NCBI RefSeq assembly: GCF_025356155.1
Contig: NZ_JANXUQ010000115.1
Coordinates: 1-56,075 of the forward strand
Direction of reading: 5' to 3'
Source: Rhodoferax sp.
Lineage (GTDB): Bacteria > Pseudomonadota > Gammaproteobacteria > Burkholderiales > Burkholderiaceae_C
DNA: 56,075 bases
Program-made: the position numbers and the translations under genes
In this document: positions 1-8,096 of the stretch, in pieces
Layout: every line of letters begins with the position of its first letter
Numbering within the stretch: position 1 is the stretch's first letter
The notes under the pieces: generated by a model
The model's database searches: none
The model's input: only the letters and a program-made list of their open reading frames with translations
Told to the model about the DNA's origin: nothing

Positions 1-12
1 GGCTGTTGAGCT

Positions 13-38
13 CCCCCTCGCCCGGCGGGGCGAGGGGG
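13..38. repeat. 11-bp perfect inverted repeat (GC hairpin)
   Basis: Arms at 13-23 and 28-38 are exact reverse complements around a 4-base loop. It lies about 67 bases past the stop of the reverse-strand Lrp gene and has no T-tract, so it may be a weak or factor-assisted terminator, an mRNA 3' hairpin or a dispersed repeat. A G-rich run follows at 41-55. A 12-base direct repeat (GGAAGTTTGGAA at 58-69 and 73-84) sits between hairpin and gene. Confidence 0.55.
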
Positions 39-104
39 TTGGGGGGGAGTGGGGGCCGGAAGTTTGGAAATCGGAAGTTTGGAATTCGCCAACCCAACCC
101 GGGC

Positions 105-647
105 TCACGTCCTGTCTATCTTCCACTCCAACGCCACCGACGTGGTGGTCTTCACCACGCCATCAAAGTTACCCATTTCATCCAGCAGCGTGTTCATGCG
201 CAACGCCGACTCCGAGCGCAGCAACACCACGTAATCAAACTCGCCACTGACCGCGCAAAGTTGTCGCACCTCAGGCATGCGCGAGATCTGCCGCACCACC
301 TCGCGCCCCGCCTTGGGCTGCACGGTGATGCCGACGAAGGCCTGCAAGCCCAGGTCGCGCACATCCTGGCCCAGGCGCACGGTGTAACCCGCGATGACGC
401 CTTCGCGCTCCATGCGGCTCAACCGCGCAAGTACGGTGGTGCGTGCCGTGCCCAGTTGGCGTGCCAGGTCAGCGGTGGATGCGCGGGCATTGGCCTGCAG
501 CAGCGCCAGCAGGTCACGGTCCAGTTGGTCGCGCAAAGCACTCGCGCGCTCGGGTGCGGCAGGTGTCGATGCAACGGCTTTACTTGCGGTGCTGGTCGTG
601 GGCTCGGCGGTTTTTGCGGCGCGGGATGGTTTGGCTTTGGTACTCAT
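105..647 (-). CDS. Lrp/AsnC-family transcriptional regulator
   Basis: 180-residue regulator. After a low-complexity Ala/Thr/Lys-rich N-terminal tail of about 37 residues comes the AsnC-type winged helix (LDRDLLALLQANARAS..., then TVLARLSRMEREGVIAGY, about residues 40-100), followed by the ligand-binding RAM domain with the GEFDYVVLL strand. Such proteins form octamers that wrap DNA and usually respond to an amino acid. It is divergent from the lysine-degradation genes at 786-3428, so lysine or a derivative is the likely effector (inference). The tail is unusual in length. Start at 647 is the first ATG before a stop; no strong ribosome site is seen. Confidence 0.9.
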   Translation of the reverse strand: MSTKAKPSRAAKTAEPTTSTASKAVASTPAAPERASALRDQLDRDLLALLQANARASTADLARQLGTARTTVLARLSRMEREGVIAGYTVRLGQDVRDLGLQAFVGITVQPKAGREVVRQISRMPEVRQLCAVSGEFDYVVLLRSESALRMNTLLDEMGNFDGVVKTTTSVALEWKIDRT

Positions 648-785
648 GGTGGTAGGTCTATATTTTTCGACTAAATATTACGTCATATCGTCAGAATTAC
701 CAATCACTTCGTCTAAATGTCTGGTTAATTCGTCCGAACCCGCACCTAGACTTGTTCCATCCAAACTTATTACCAGGAGATTGCC
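648..785. promoter_or_regulatory. Divergent intergenic region with four 21-bp-phased operator boxes
   Basis: AT-rich spacer between the Lrp gene and the lysine dehydrogenase-like gene. Four related 11-mers start at 666, 687, 708 and 729, exactly 21 bases apart: TTCGACTAAAT, ATCGTCAGAAT, TTCGTCTAAAT and TTCGTCCGAAC. Two-helical-turn phasing places them on one DNA face, as expected for cooperative Lrp-family binding. GAATTACC (694-701) and GGTTAATTC (723-731) add imperfect dyad symmetry. A ribosome site AGGAGA at about 774-779 precedes the ATG at 786. Confidence 0.7.
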
Positions 786-1880
786 ATGCGTGTTGTTCTG
801 ATGGGTGCGGGCCATATTGGCCAAACAATCGCCACGTTGTTGTCCGGCTCGGGCGACTACCAGGTCAAGGTCGTGGACCGCAGCGAAGAGGCGCTCAAAA
901 AGCTGCGCCATCTGCCCTTGGAAGTGGCGCGGATCGACACGTCAGACGCGACGGCTCTGCGCGCAGCGCTCAAGGGCTACGACGCCGTCATCAACGCCCT
1001 GCCTTACCACCTGGCCACGATGGCTGCGACACAAGCCCTGGAAGCTGGCTGCCACTACTTTGACCTGACCGAAGACGTGGCTGCCACCCGCGAGATCATG
1101 CGCATGGCCGAAGGTGCCAAGACGGCCTTCATGCCCCAGTGCGGCCTGGCGCCCGGCTTCATCGGCATCGTGGCCCACCACCTGAGCAAGAAGTTCAGCA
1201 AGCTGCACGAAGTGAAAATGCGCGTGGGCGCCCTTCCGGCCTTCCCCACCAATTCGTTGAAGTACAACCTGACCTGGAGCGTGGACGGTTTGATCAACGA
1301 ATACTGCCACCCCTGCGAAGCGATTCGCGACGGCGAAATCATCGAAGTGCTGCCGCTGGAAGGCATGGAACACTTCTCGTTGGACGGCACCGAGTACGAG
1401 GCCTTCAACACATCGGGCGGCCTGGGCACGCTGTGCGAAACGCTGAAGGGCAAGGTCGCCACGCTGGACTACAAGACCGTGCGCTACCCCGGCCACTGCG
1501 ACATCATGAAAATGCTGCTGCAAGAGCTGGGCATGAAGTCCGACCAGGAGACATTGAAAGACATCCTGCGCCGCTCCATCCCACTGACCATGCAGGACGT
1601 GGTGCTGGTGTTTGTGACCGTCAGCGGTGAGCGCGACGGGCACCTGGTGCAGGAAGTGTTTGCACGCAAGATCTTTGCGGACCGCGACGAGAAGGCTCCG
1701 CTGAGCGCCATCCAGATCACCACCGCCGCCGGCATCTGCGCGGCCGTCGATCTGTTCCGTGAGGGCAAGCTGCCCCAGTCTGGTTTCATCCGCCAGGAAC
1801 AGGTAGAGTTGCCAGCTTTCCTGGCCAACCGCTTTGGCAAGGCGTACCAACAATCGCGCCAGGTAGAGTCCATCGGTTAA
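786..1880 (+). CDS. Saccharopine dehydrogenase-family protein, probable lysine 6-dehydrogenase
   Basis: 364 residues. The N-terminus has a Rossmann dinucleotide motif (MGAGHIGQ, glycines 7, 9 and 12), followed by the saccharopine-dehydrogenase-type catalytic domain (QCGLAPGFIGIVAHHL around residues 118-133). At this length it resembles lysine 6-dehydrogenases, which deaminate the epsilon-amino group of lysine to 2-aminoadipate-6-semialdehyde, in equilibrium with piperideine-6-carboxylate. The aldehyde dehydrogenase 27 bases downstream would oxidise that product, which supports the call. A good ribosome site precedes the ATG. It could instead be another saccharopine-reductase-like enzyme; substrate is inferred from context. 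Confidence 0.82.
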   Translation: MRVVLMGAGHIGQTIATLLSGSGDYQVKVVDRSEEALKKLRHLPLEVARIDTSDATALRAALKGYDAVINALPYHLATMAATQALEAGCHYFDLTEDVAATREIMRMAEGAKTAFMPQCGLAPGFIGIVAHHLSKKFSKLHEVKMRVGALPAFPTNSLKYNLTWSVDGLINEYCHPCEAIRDGEIIEVLPLEGMEHFSLDGTEYEAFNTSGGLGTLCETLKGKVATLDYKTVRYPGHCDIMKMLLQELGMKSDQETLKDILRRSIPLTMQDVVLVFVTVSGERDGHLVQEVFARKIFADRDEKAPLSAIQITTAAGICAAVDLFREGKLPQSGFIRQEQVELPAFLANRFGKAYQQSRQVESIG

Positions 1881-1907
1881 GCCATTTCCACCGTACACGG
1901 AGACCCT

Positions 1908-3428
1908 ATGTCTACCTCTACCGACACGATTCAAACGCTGTTCAACGGTCTGGGCGTGCCTGCCGCGGCCTACACTGGCGGTTCCCTCCCCTCTCGCTCG
2001 CCGATTGACGGCGCGGCATTGGGCCAAGTGCCTGAGACATCGTTGACCGAAGTAGCCGCCATCGTGGCGCGCGCCCATTCCACCCACCAAAGCTGGCGCA
2101 CGGTGCCCGCACCGCAGCGCGGCGAGCTGGTACGTTTGCTAGGCGAAGAGCTACGCGAACACAAACAGGCCCTAGGCACGCTGGTGTCGCTGGAGGCGGG
2201 CAAGGTCTTGTCAGAAGGGCTGGGCGAGGTGCAGGAAATGATCGACATCTGCGACTTTGCCGTAGGCCTGTCGCGCCAGTTGTACGGTCTGACCATTGCA
2301 TCCGAGCGCCCAGGCCACCGCATGATGGAAACCTGGCATCCACTGGGTGTGGTCGGTGTCATCACCGCCTTCAACTTCCCAGTGGCCGTGTGGGCGTGGA
2401 ATGCGGCCTTGGCCCTGGTCTGCGGCGACACCGTGGTGTGGAAGCCGTCGGAAAAAACCCCGCTGTGCGCGCTGGGTGTGCAAGCCGTGTTTGACCGAGC
2501 CTGCGTGCGCTTTGGCGCCGACCGCACAGCCAACTTGTCGCAATTGGTCATGGGTCGCGCCGATGTGGGCCAGGCCCTGGTCGATGACACCAAGGTGGCC
2601 TTGGTTTCCGCTACCGGCAGCACCCGCATGGGTCAGGCCGTGGGCCCACGCGTGGCAGCACGCTTTGGCCGCAGCCTGCTGGAACTGGGTGGCAACAACG
2701 CCATCATCGTGGCGCCGTCCGCTGATCTGGACATGGCCGTGCGCGCCGTGGCCTTTGCCGCAGCGGGTACTGCGGGCCAGCGCTGCACGACGGCCCGCCG
2801 GCTGATCGTGCACAAGTCGGTGCATGCCGACCTGGTGGCCAAGCTGACCCGCGCCTTTGCCAGCTTCAAGATTGGCTCGCCCTTGGAAGAAGGCACGCTG
2901 GTTGGCCCATTGATAGACGGAGCCGCCTTTGACGCCATGCAGTCTGCGTTGGAACAAGCCAAGGCACAGGGAGGCCTGGTGGCCGGTGGCGAACGCGCGC
3001 TGCAAGAGCGCTTCCCCAATGCCTTCTACGTGCGCCCGGCACTGGTGCAAATGCCAGCACAAACCGACGTGGTCCGCCACGAAACCTTTGTACCCATCCT
3101 GTATGTGTTGCAGTACAGCGAGCTGTCGGAAGCCATAGCACTGAACAACGATGTGCCCCAAGGCTTGTCGTCGTCGATATTCACCACCGATGTGCGCGAG
3201 GCCGAACAGTTCATGTCAGCCGCTGGCTCGGACTGCGGCATTGCCAACGTCAACATCGGCACATCGGGTGCAGAGATTGGCGGCGCATTTGGTGGCGAGA
3301 AGCAGACGGGCGGCGGCCGCGAATCAGGCTCGGACGCGTGGAAGGCCTATATGCGCCGCGCGACCAATACGGTCAACTACTCGCGTGAATTGCCATTGGC
3401 CCAGGGTGTGCGATTCGATCTGAACTGA
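1908..3428 (+). CDS. L-aminoadipate-semialdehyde (piperideine-6-carboxylate) dehydrogenase, ALDH7-like
   Basis: 506 residues, full-length NAD(P)-dependent aldehyde dehydrogenase. Visible features are the FNFPVAVWAWNAALAL cofactor-site segment, LELGGNNAII with general-base Glu259, and AGQRCTTARR with catalytic Cys293. The LGGNNA and GQRCTTARR signatures are typical of the ALDH7/antiquitin group, which oxidises 2-aminoadipate-6-semialdehyde to 2-aminoadipate. It follows the lysine dehydrogenase-like gene on the same strand, so together they form a short lysine catabolic operon under the divergent Lrp regulator. No defect is visible. Confidence 0.9.
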   Translation: MSTSTDTIQTLFNGLGVPAAAYTGGSLPSRSPIDGAALGQVPETSLTEVAAIVARAHSTHQSWRTVPAPQRGELVRLLGEELREHKQALGTLVSLEAGKVLSEGLGEVQEMIDICDFAVGLSRQLYGLTIASERPGHRMMETWHPLGVVGVITAFNFPVAVWAWNAALALVCGDTVVWKPSEKTPLCALGVQAVFDRACVRFGADRTANLSQLVMGRADVGQALVDDTKVALVSATGSTRMGQAVGPRVAARFGRSLLELGGNNAIIVAPSADLDMAVRAVAFAAAGTAGQRCTTARRLIVHKSVHADLVAKLTRAFASFKIGSPLEEGTLVGPLIDGAAFDAMQSALEQAKAQGGLVAGGERALQERFPNAFYVRPALVQMPAQTDVVRHETFVPILYVLQYSELSEAIALNNDVPQGLSSSIFTTDVREAEQFMSAAGSDCGIANVNIGTSGAEIGGAFGGEKQTGGGRESGSDAWKAYMRRATNTVNYSRELPLAQGVRFDLN

Positions 3429-3465
3429 CGGTATGCTCGAAGCCTGTGTGCAAACAAAGGTTTTC

Positions 3466-4392
3466 ATGATGCGCTTCAAGTCACTGTCCCTCTTACCCGC
3501 CACAGCCATGCTTGCTCTGGCGGGTTTTTCAATGGCACACGCAGCCCAGCCCGCACGCGTCAGCCAGGCCGACATCATCAAAAATTCCACGCCCAGCGAC
3601 TGGCGTCGGCTGGACCCCGAAAACACGGTCGTCATGGAGATCAACGGCCAGCCGGTGATCATGGAATTGGCGCCGCGCTTTGCCCCCAAACACGCGGCCA
3701 ATATCCGCACGCTGACCCGCGAAGGCTATTACACCGGCTCGGCCGTCGTGCGCGTGCAGGACAACTACGTCACGCAGTGGGCTGATCCGGCGGATGAAGA
3801 AAAGGAAAAAGAGAAGCTCAAGCCTTTGGGCACGGCCCTGGCCGAACTTCCGGCTGAGTTTGCGATTCCCTTCAAAGGCTTGCCCATCACGCGGTTCACC
3901 GATCCCGATGGCTGGGCGCCGGTCGGTGGTTTTGTCGATGGCATGCCGGTTGCCGCGGACCCTACTAAGAACAAGGCTTGGCTGGCGCATTGCTACGGCG
4001 TGGTCGGTGCAGCACGCGGCACCAAGCCCGACAGCAGCAATGGCACCAGCCTGTACGCCATCAATGGTCAAGCGCCGCGCGCCCTGGACCTGAACATTAC
4101 GGTGGTCGGTCGCATCGTCAAGGGCATGGATGTGTTGTCCTCGATGCCGCGTGGCCCGGGACCTATGGGCTTTTATGACAAGCCCGAGGCCTATATCCCC
4201 ATCACCCGCGCGCGCATGCTGGCCGATATTCCAACGGCCGAGCAACCCAACCTCGAAATCATGCGCACCGATACCGCCACCTGGCGCAACCTGGTCGAGG
4301 CCAGCCGCCACGCCATTGGTGGCTGGGCGGTGCGCAGCGCAATGCATAGCAACATCTGCAATCGCAGCGTACCCACACGGCCTATCCCTTAG
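3466..4392 (+). CDS. Secreted cyclophilin-type peptidyl-prolyl isomerase
   Basis: I prefer the ATG at 3466 (or 3469) over the ATG at 3433, because it starts directly at a signal peptide (MMRFKSLSLLPATAMLALAG, cleavage after AHA). The mature part has a cyclophilin-like fold: VVMEINGQPVIMELAPRFAP, then HAANIRTLTREGYYTGSAVV, and later GTSLYAINGQAPRALDLN and VVGRIVKGMDVL. A charged insert (DEEKEKEKLK) and a long loop make it bigger than the roughly 165-190 residues of simple cyclophilins. Likely a periplasmic folding factor. The last 40 residues carry two cysteines and no recognised domain. Nine bases separate it from the next gene. Confidence 0.83.
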   Translation: MMRFKSLSLLPATAMLALAGFSMAHAAQPARVSQADIIKNSTPSDWRRLDPENTVVMEINGQPVIMELAPRFAPKHAANIRTLTREGYYTGSAVVRVQDNYVTQWADPADEEKEKEKLKPLGTALAELPAEFAIPFKGLPITRFTDPDGWAPVGGFVDGMPVAADPTKNKAWLAHCYGVVGAARGTKPDSSNGTSLYAINGQAPRALDLNITVVGRIVKGMDVLSSMPRGPGPMGFYDKPEAYIPITRARMLADIPTAEQPNLEIMRTDTATWRNLVEASRHAIGGWAVRSAMHSNICNRSVPTRPIP

Positions 4393-4401
4393 GACACACC
4401 C

Positions 4402-5889
4402 ATGACAGCATCCTCCACACTGGCGCCCTTGAACGCCACCTTCAAGCGCTTGCACCACTTCAACCACCTGGCGAGTATCGCCAGTTGGGACCAGGCCGCC
4501 ATGATGCCGACCAAGGGAAATGAGGCACGCGCCGAGGCCATGGCCGAGCTGCAGGTGCTGATGCACCAGACGCTGACCGACCCTGCCCTGAAGGCCCAGT
4601 TTGAGGCCGCGCAGAACGCGGACTTGCCCGAAGCAGACCAGGCCAGCCTGACAGAAATGCGCCGCGAATGGGCAACCGTCAACCGCCTGCCGCAGGACCT
4701 GGTGGAGGCCCAGAGCCTGGCCGGTGCGCGTTGTGAACACGCATGGCGCACCCAGCGCAAGGCCAATGACTGGCAGGGCTTTTTAGGCAACTTCCGCGAA
4801 GTCGTCAAACTGGCGCGCAAAGAGGCCAAGTTCCTGGCTGATGCAACCGGTAGCACGCCGTACGAAGCATTGATGGACAAGTTCGAGCCGGGCATGTCAG
4901 AGCGCGCCATCACCGCATTGTTTGGTGATGTCAAAACGTGGTTGCCGGACTTGATCAGCAAGGTGATTGCCAAGCAAGAGTCCGAAGCAGTGGTCCCGGC
5001 TACTGGCCCCTTCCCCATCGACAAACAACGCGCATTGGGTGTCGAAGTCATGGGACTGCTGGGCTTTGACTTTGAAGCCGGACGGCTGGACATCTCCACC
5101 CACCCATTCTGCGGCGGTGTGCCGCAGGATGTCCGCATCACCACGCGCTACAACGAGGCCACATTTGCACCCAGCCTGATGGGCATCATCCACGAGACCG
5201 GCCATGCCCGCTACGAGCAACGCCTACCCCGCGACACGGTGTACCTGCCGGTGGGGCGTGCGCGTTCCATGGGCATACACGAGAGCCAAAGCCTGTCGTT
5301 CGAGATGCAACTGGCCCGCAGTCCGGCCTTCGTGCAATTGATCGCACCGCTGGTGAAGAAACATTTGGGCGAGCAGGCCGCCTTTGACCCCGACAACCTG
5401 GCGCGGCTGTTCACGCGCGTACACCGCGGTTTCATACGTGTTGACGCCGATGAGCTGACCTATCCAGCACATGTAATCTTGCGCTTCGAAATTGAGCGCG
5501 CACTGATTGCCGGGGAGATCGAGGCGGACAATATCCCTGCTTTGTGGACAGCCAAGATGCAGGATTACCTGGGTGTCGATGTAGCCGGCAATTTCGACCA
5601 CGGTTGCCTGCAAGACATCCACTGGCCATCCGGCATGTTTGGCTACTTTCCCAGCTACACACTGGGCGCCATGTACGCGGCGCAATACTTTGCCACCATT
5701 CGCAAGCTGCACCCGGACATGGACGCCCGCATAGCCAACGGCGACCTGTCACCGGTGATGAACTGGCTGGACGCTAACATCTGGAGCCAAGCCAGCCGAT
5801 GGTCCACCGATGCGCTGGTGACCCGCGCTACCGGCGAGCCGCTCAACGCCAAGCACTTCCGAGCGCATCTGGAAGCCCGTTACCTGTGA
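4402..5889 (+). CDS. Carboxypeptidase Taq (M32) family metallopeptidase
   Basis: 495 residues, the normal length for thermostable carboxypeptidase 1/Taq enzymes. The zinc site HETGH is at residues 264-268 and the third ligand lies in IHESQSLSFE, Glu294. The C-terminal GMFGYFPSYTLGAMYAAQYF block is also characteristic. M32 enzymes are cytoplasmic zinc carboxypeptidases that trim C-terminal residues. No signal peptide is seen. The start follows the cyclophilin stop by nine bases, but a functional link is not evident. Confidence 0.93.
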   Translation: MTASSTLAPLNATFKRLHHFNHLASIASWDQAAMMPTKGNEARAEAMAELQVLMHQTLTDPALKAQFEAAQNADLPEADQASLTEMRREWATVNRLPQDLVEAQSLAGARCEHAWRTQRKANDWQGFLGNFREVVKLARKEAKFLADATGSTPYEALMDKFEPGMSERAITALFGDVKTWLPDLISKVIAKQESEAVVPATGPFPIDKQRALGVEVMGLLGFDFEAGRLDISTHPFCGGVPQDVRITTRYNEATFAPSLMGIIHETGHARYEQRLPRDTVYLPVGRARSMGIHESQSLSFEMQLARSPAFVQLIAPLVKKHLGEQAAFDPDNLARLFTRVHRGFIRVDADELTYPAHVILRFEIERALIAGEIEADNIPALWTAKMQDYLGVDVAGNFDHGCLQDIHWPSGMFGYFPSYTLGAMYAAQYFATIRKLHPDMDARIANGDLSPVMNWLDANIWSQASRWSTDALVTRATGEPLNAKHFRAHLEARYL

Positions 5890-6179
5890 AGTCGAGCACA
5901 GAGTCGGAGTCATTCAACGTTTGCCCGTGACGCGACGCTTAGTTGCTCAGATCTTGACATTGGTAGTACTTGTCGCCGATGAAAATTGATCTGAATCACA
6001 TCAATGTGTGTGAATATGTTTCCATCGAAGTCGAACTGAGCGGCTTGCGCGCTACTGCGGCTGTCAATACCAGGCCCAATTGGGATGCGACCCAAGATTC
6101 ATTCGCCAAAATCGCCTGCTATTGAAACGAGAGCGGCTCTGATGCACAATCAACAAGTCGAAAATACGGGATATCCAAA
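5890..6179. other. 290-base intergenic stretch without a supported gene
   Basis: Between the M32 peptidase and the PKD-PEBP lipoprotein. The region is less GC-rich than its surroundings. I see no convincing ORF, tRNA, terminator hairpin or repeat; it presumably carries the promoter of the lipoprotein gene, whose ATG at 6180 lacks a clear Shine-Dalgarno sequence. Confidence 0.5.
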
Positions 6180-7061
6180 ATGAAAGTTCTAGTCTGTTTA
6201 GGATTAAGTGCCGCTTTACTGGCTGGCTGCGGGGGCAGCGGTGACAGCAAAGGCAATGACTGCACCTTAGGCGTCAATTCCTGCAATGTTCCACCTGTTG
6301 CCAATGCGGGTGCCAATCAAAGCGTTTTGATAGGCTCTACGGTTACGCTGGATGGCAGAGGTACATCCGACGCAAATAATGACCCCATCAGCTATAAATG
6401 GTCGATTCTGCAGACTCCGTCAGGCAGCATCGCGGCCCTGGCCTCCACCACTTCGGTCAAGACAACGTTTGTGCCCGAACGCGTTGGTATTTATGTGATC
6501 ACCTTGGTCGCAAGCGACGGTAAAAGCAGCAGTGCAGTGGCCACTACGACTGTGACCGCCAGCGCCACCAACCTGACGATCAACTCAACCTCGTATGGCA
6601 ATGGTGGGACTATTCCACTCAGGATTGCGGGTACGGTCGTGGGTGGCGGTAACGTCTCTCCACAGCTGAATATTTCCGATGTTCCCGCTGGTACCAAGCG
6701 ATTTGCCATCATCATGGATGATGAGACCGCACCTTGCCAAGTCGGTTTGAGCGCTTGCCGCCATTGGGGAGTGTTCAATCTGCCCCTCGCGAAGACTGCC
6801 ATTGCCGAAGGCGAGGACCTGTTGCTTCAAAGTGGCGTGGTGTACGGTAGTAACTACACCATTGGGCCTGGCGGCGCCGCTGGGATCGGGTATTCAGGAC
6901 CAGCCGCGACATCGCAGCATACCTACAAATTGACTGTTTACGCCCTGACAGACAATGTCACGTGGGTTACCGCAGTGCCAGAGTACTCGCGCGCCAAGTT
7001 TGAAATAGATTTCAAGGACTTCATCATTGGCAAGGCGACGCTCGTTGGTGTATTCCCCTAA
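6180..7061 (+). CDS. Lipoprotein with PKD-like domain fused to a YbhB/PEBP domain
   Basis: 293 residues. A lipoprotein signal peptide ends in LLAGC (Cys16). Residues about 38-125 form a PKD/Ig-like beta domain (PPVANAGANQSVLIGSTVTL, then DGRGTSDANNDPISYKWS). Residues about 130-293 match the phosphatidylethanolamine-binding/YbhB family: GGNVSPQLNISDVPAGTKRF, the MDDETAP strand, RHWGVFNLP, GIGYSGPAA and HTYKLTVYALT. PEBP domains bind anionic ligands in a small pocket; most bacterial members are of unknown role. Coupling to an envelope-anchored PKD module is unusual. A rho-independent terminator follows at once. Confidence 0.82.
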   Translation: MKVLVCLGLSAALLAGCGGSGDSKGNDCTLGVNSCNVPPVANAGANQSVLIGSTVTLDGRGTSDANNDPISYKWSILQTPSGSIAALASTTSVKTTFVPERVGIYVITLVASDGKSSSAVATTTVTASATNLTINSTSYGNGGTIPLRIAGTVVGGGNVSPQLNISDVPAGTKRFAIIMDDETAPCQVGLSACRHWGVFNLPLAKTAIAEGEDLLLQSGVVYGSNYTIGPGGAAGIGYSGPAATSQHTYKLTVYALTDNVTWVTAVPEYSRAKFEIDFKDFIIGKATLVGVFP

Positions 7062-7079
7062 GCTGCCTGCGCCCCCATA

Positions 7080-7120
7080 ACCCAGCCTGGGCCTCAGCGG
7101 CCTTGGCTGGGTATTTTTTT
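7080..7120 (+). terminator. Rho-independent terminator of the PKD-PEBP gene
   Basis: An 8-bp stem ACCCAGCC (7080-7087)/GGCTGGGT (7105-7112) continues after one mismatched step into GGCC/GGCC, with a short loop, and is followed by ATTTTTTT. It overlaps the 3' end of the convergent CsgG-like gene. Confidence 0.88.
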
Positions 7121-7954
7121 GGTCGCTACAGGCGGTGGCAAATCCTTGGCCATCAACTCACGCGCCTGCACCACCAGCTTGTTATGCGCGTCCAGAAACG
7201 CGGCGGCAATCACCTTGCCCTCGTTGGTATTGCTCCAGCCCATGCCGCCCGCACCGCCCATGCCACCGAAGGCCAGGCCTCCCAGGCCCAGGTCGGTCGT
7301 GCGCGCAGAGCCCGTAGCGGCAGCAACCTGTTCTGTCGTTTCGTTATCAGTCAACAGCAATGCCACTTGGGCTTCCTTAAATTTGATCTGCTCAACGATT
7401 CCGATCAAGGCGCCCAGGTCGCGTACCACAGGGATGTGCGCCAACACGCCACCGAGGCTGCGCCCGGCGTCCTGCTCGCTGAATGTCAAATTGGGAATCA
7501 GGGTGTACTGCGCCTCATAACCCTTGCCTTTCTCCACCGTGTTGCCCTGCTTGCGCAGGATGCCGCTGTCCTTGAGCTGTTGTTCCTGGATCGTGCCATG
7601 CAATCCGGCTGAACGGTCCACCACACGGAAGCACCCGCTTTGCTGGGCCAACAGGCGCACTAGGGGCACCGGCGAGCTGGGCAGGTTGTAGCCACTACCC
7701 ATGGTGTAGCCATTGGGGTTTTCGGCCAAGGCCAGCGTAGCTACCGGCGCATCGCACTTGACCAGCGACTGGTTTGCGCCCTTGGCACCCGCAGGGCCGG
7801 CCGAACCGGTGACTTCGGAACTGCCGCCCCCCAGCTCGGTTCCTTTCTTGCCACAGCCGGGAAGAACGGAAACTGCGCACAACAGCACCGCAGCTGCAAC
7901 CGGAGCGCGCGAAAACGAACAGTGGAAAGAACGAAAGTGAAGAGATTGAGCCAT
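7094..7954 (-). CDS. CsgG/HfaB-like lipoprotein
   Basis: 286 residues from the ATG at 7954, chosen because AAGGA lies about ten bases upstream and the protein then begins near a lipoprotein signal (SVLPGC, Cys34). The body resembles the CsgG family periplasmic fold: a stretch ending in GCFRVVDRSAGLHGTIQEQQ, a repeat-like YEAQYTLIPNLTFSEQD strand, VALLLTDNETTEQVAAATGS and a Gly-rich loop, then the helix with LDAHNKLVVQAREL. CsgG is the outer-membrane channel for curli secretion, but no curli genes are nearby, so this is better viewed as a CsgG-like envelope protein of unknown role. A second member lies at 34058-34918. Confidence 0.75.
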   Translation of the reverse strand: MAQSLHFRSFHCSFSRAPVAAAVLLCAVSVLPGCGKKGTELGGGSSEVTGSAGPAGAKGANQSLVKCDAPVATLALAENPNGYTMGSGYNLPSSPVPLVRLLAQQSGCFRVVDRSAGLHGTIQEQQLKDSGILRKQGNTVEKGKGYEAQYTLIPNLTFSEQDAGRSLGGVLAHIPVVRDLGALIGIVEQIKFKEAQVALLLTDNETTEQVAAATGSARTTDLGLGGLAFGGMGGAGGMGWSNTNEGKVIAAAFLDAHNKLVVQARELMAKDLPPPVATKKIPSQGR

Positions 7955-8096
7955 GGTCGGGTTCCTTGAAAATGCGGGCGAATGGTAACCGAGTGCCAAC
8001 CCTGAATCTAGGAGACAGCAAAGCCCGCGGAGGCCCTTCGCATTTGCTGACCGGCGTGCTATCGTGATTGCTCATTTTTAGTGAAAGGCTGTGGCC

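Noticed and set aside
942..2090. Long reverse-strand open frame (382 codons) opposite the lysine dehydrogenase-like gene
   Set aside because: It is the antisense shadow of a well-supported gene in GC-rich DNA, with His/Gln/Arg/Gly-rich translation and no recognisable domain.
3529..4740. Long reverse-strand open frame (403 codons) opposite the cyclophilin and M32 genes
   Set aside because: Antisense shadow spanning two real genes; composition is atypical and no family is visible.
5910..6095. 61-codon reverse frame in the longest intergenic gap
   Set aside because: No ribosome site, no domain and no neighbour logic; could not be supported as a gene.
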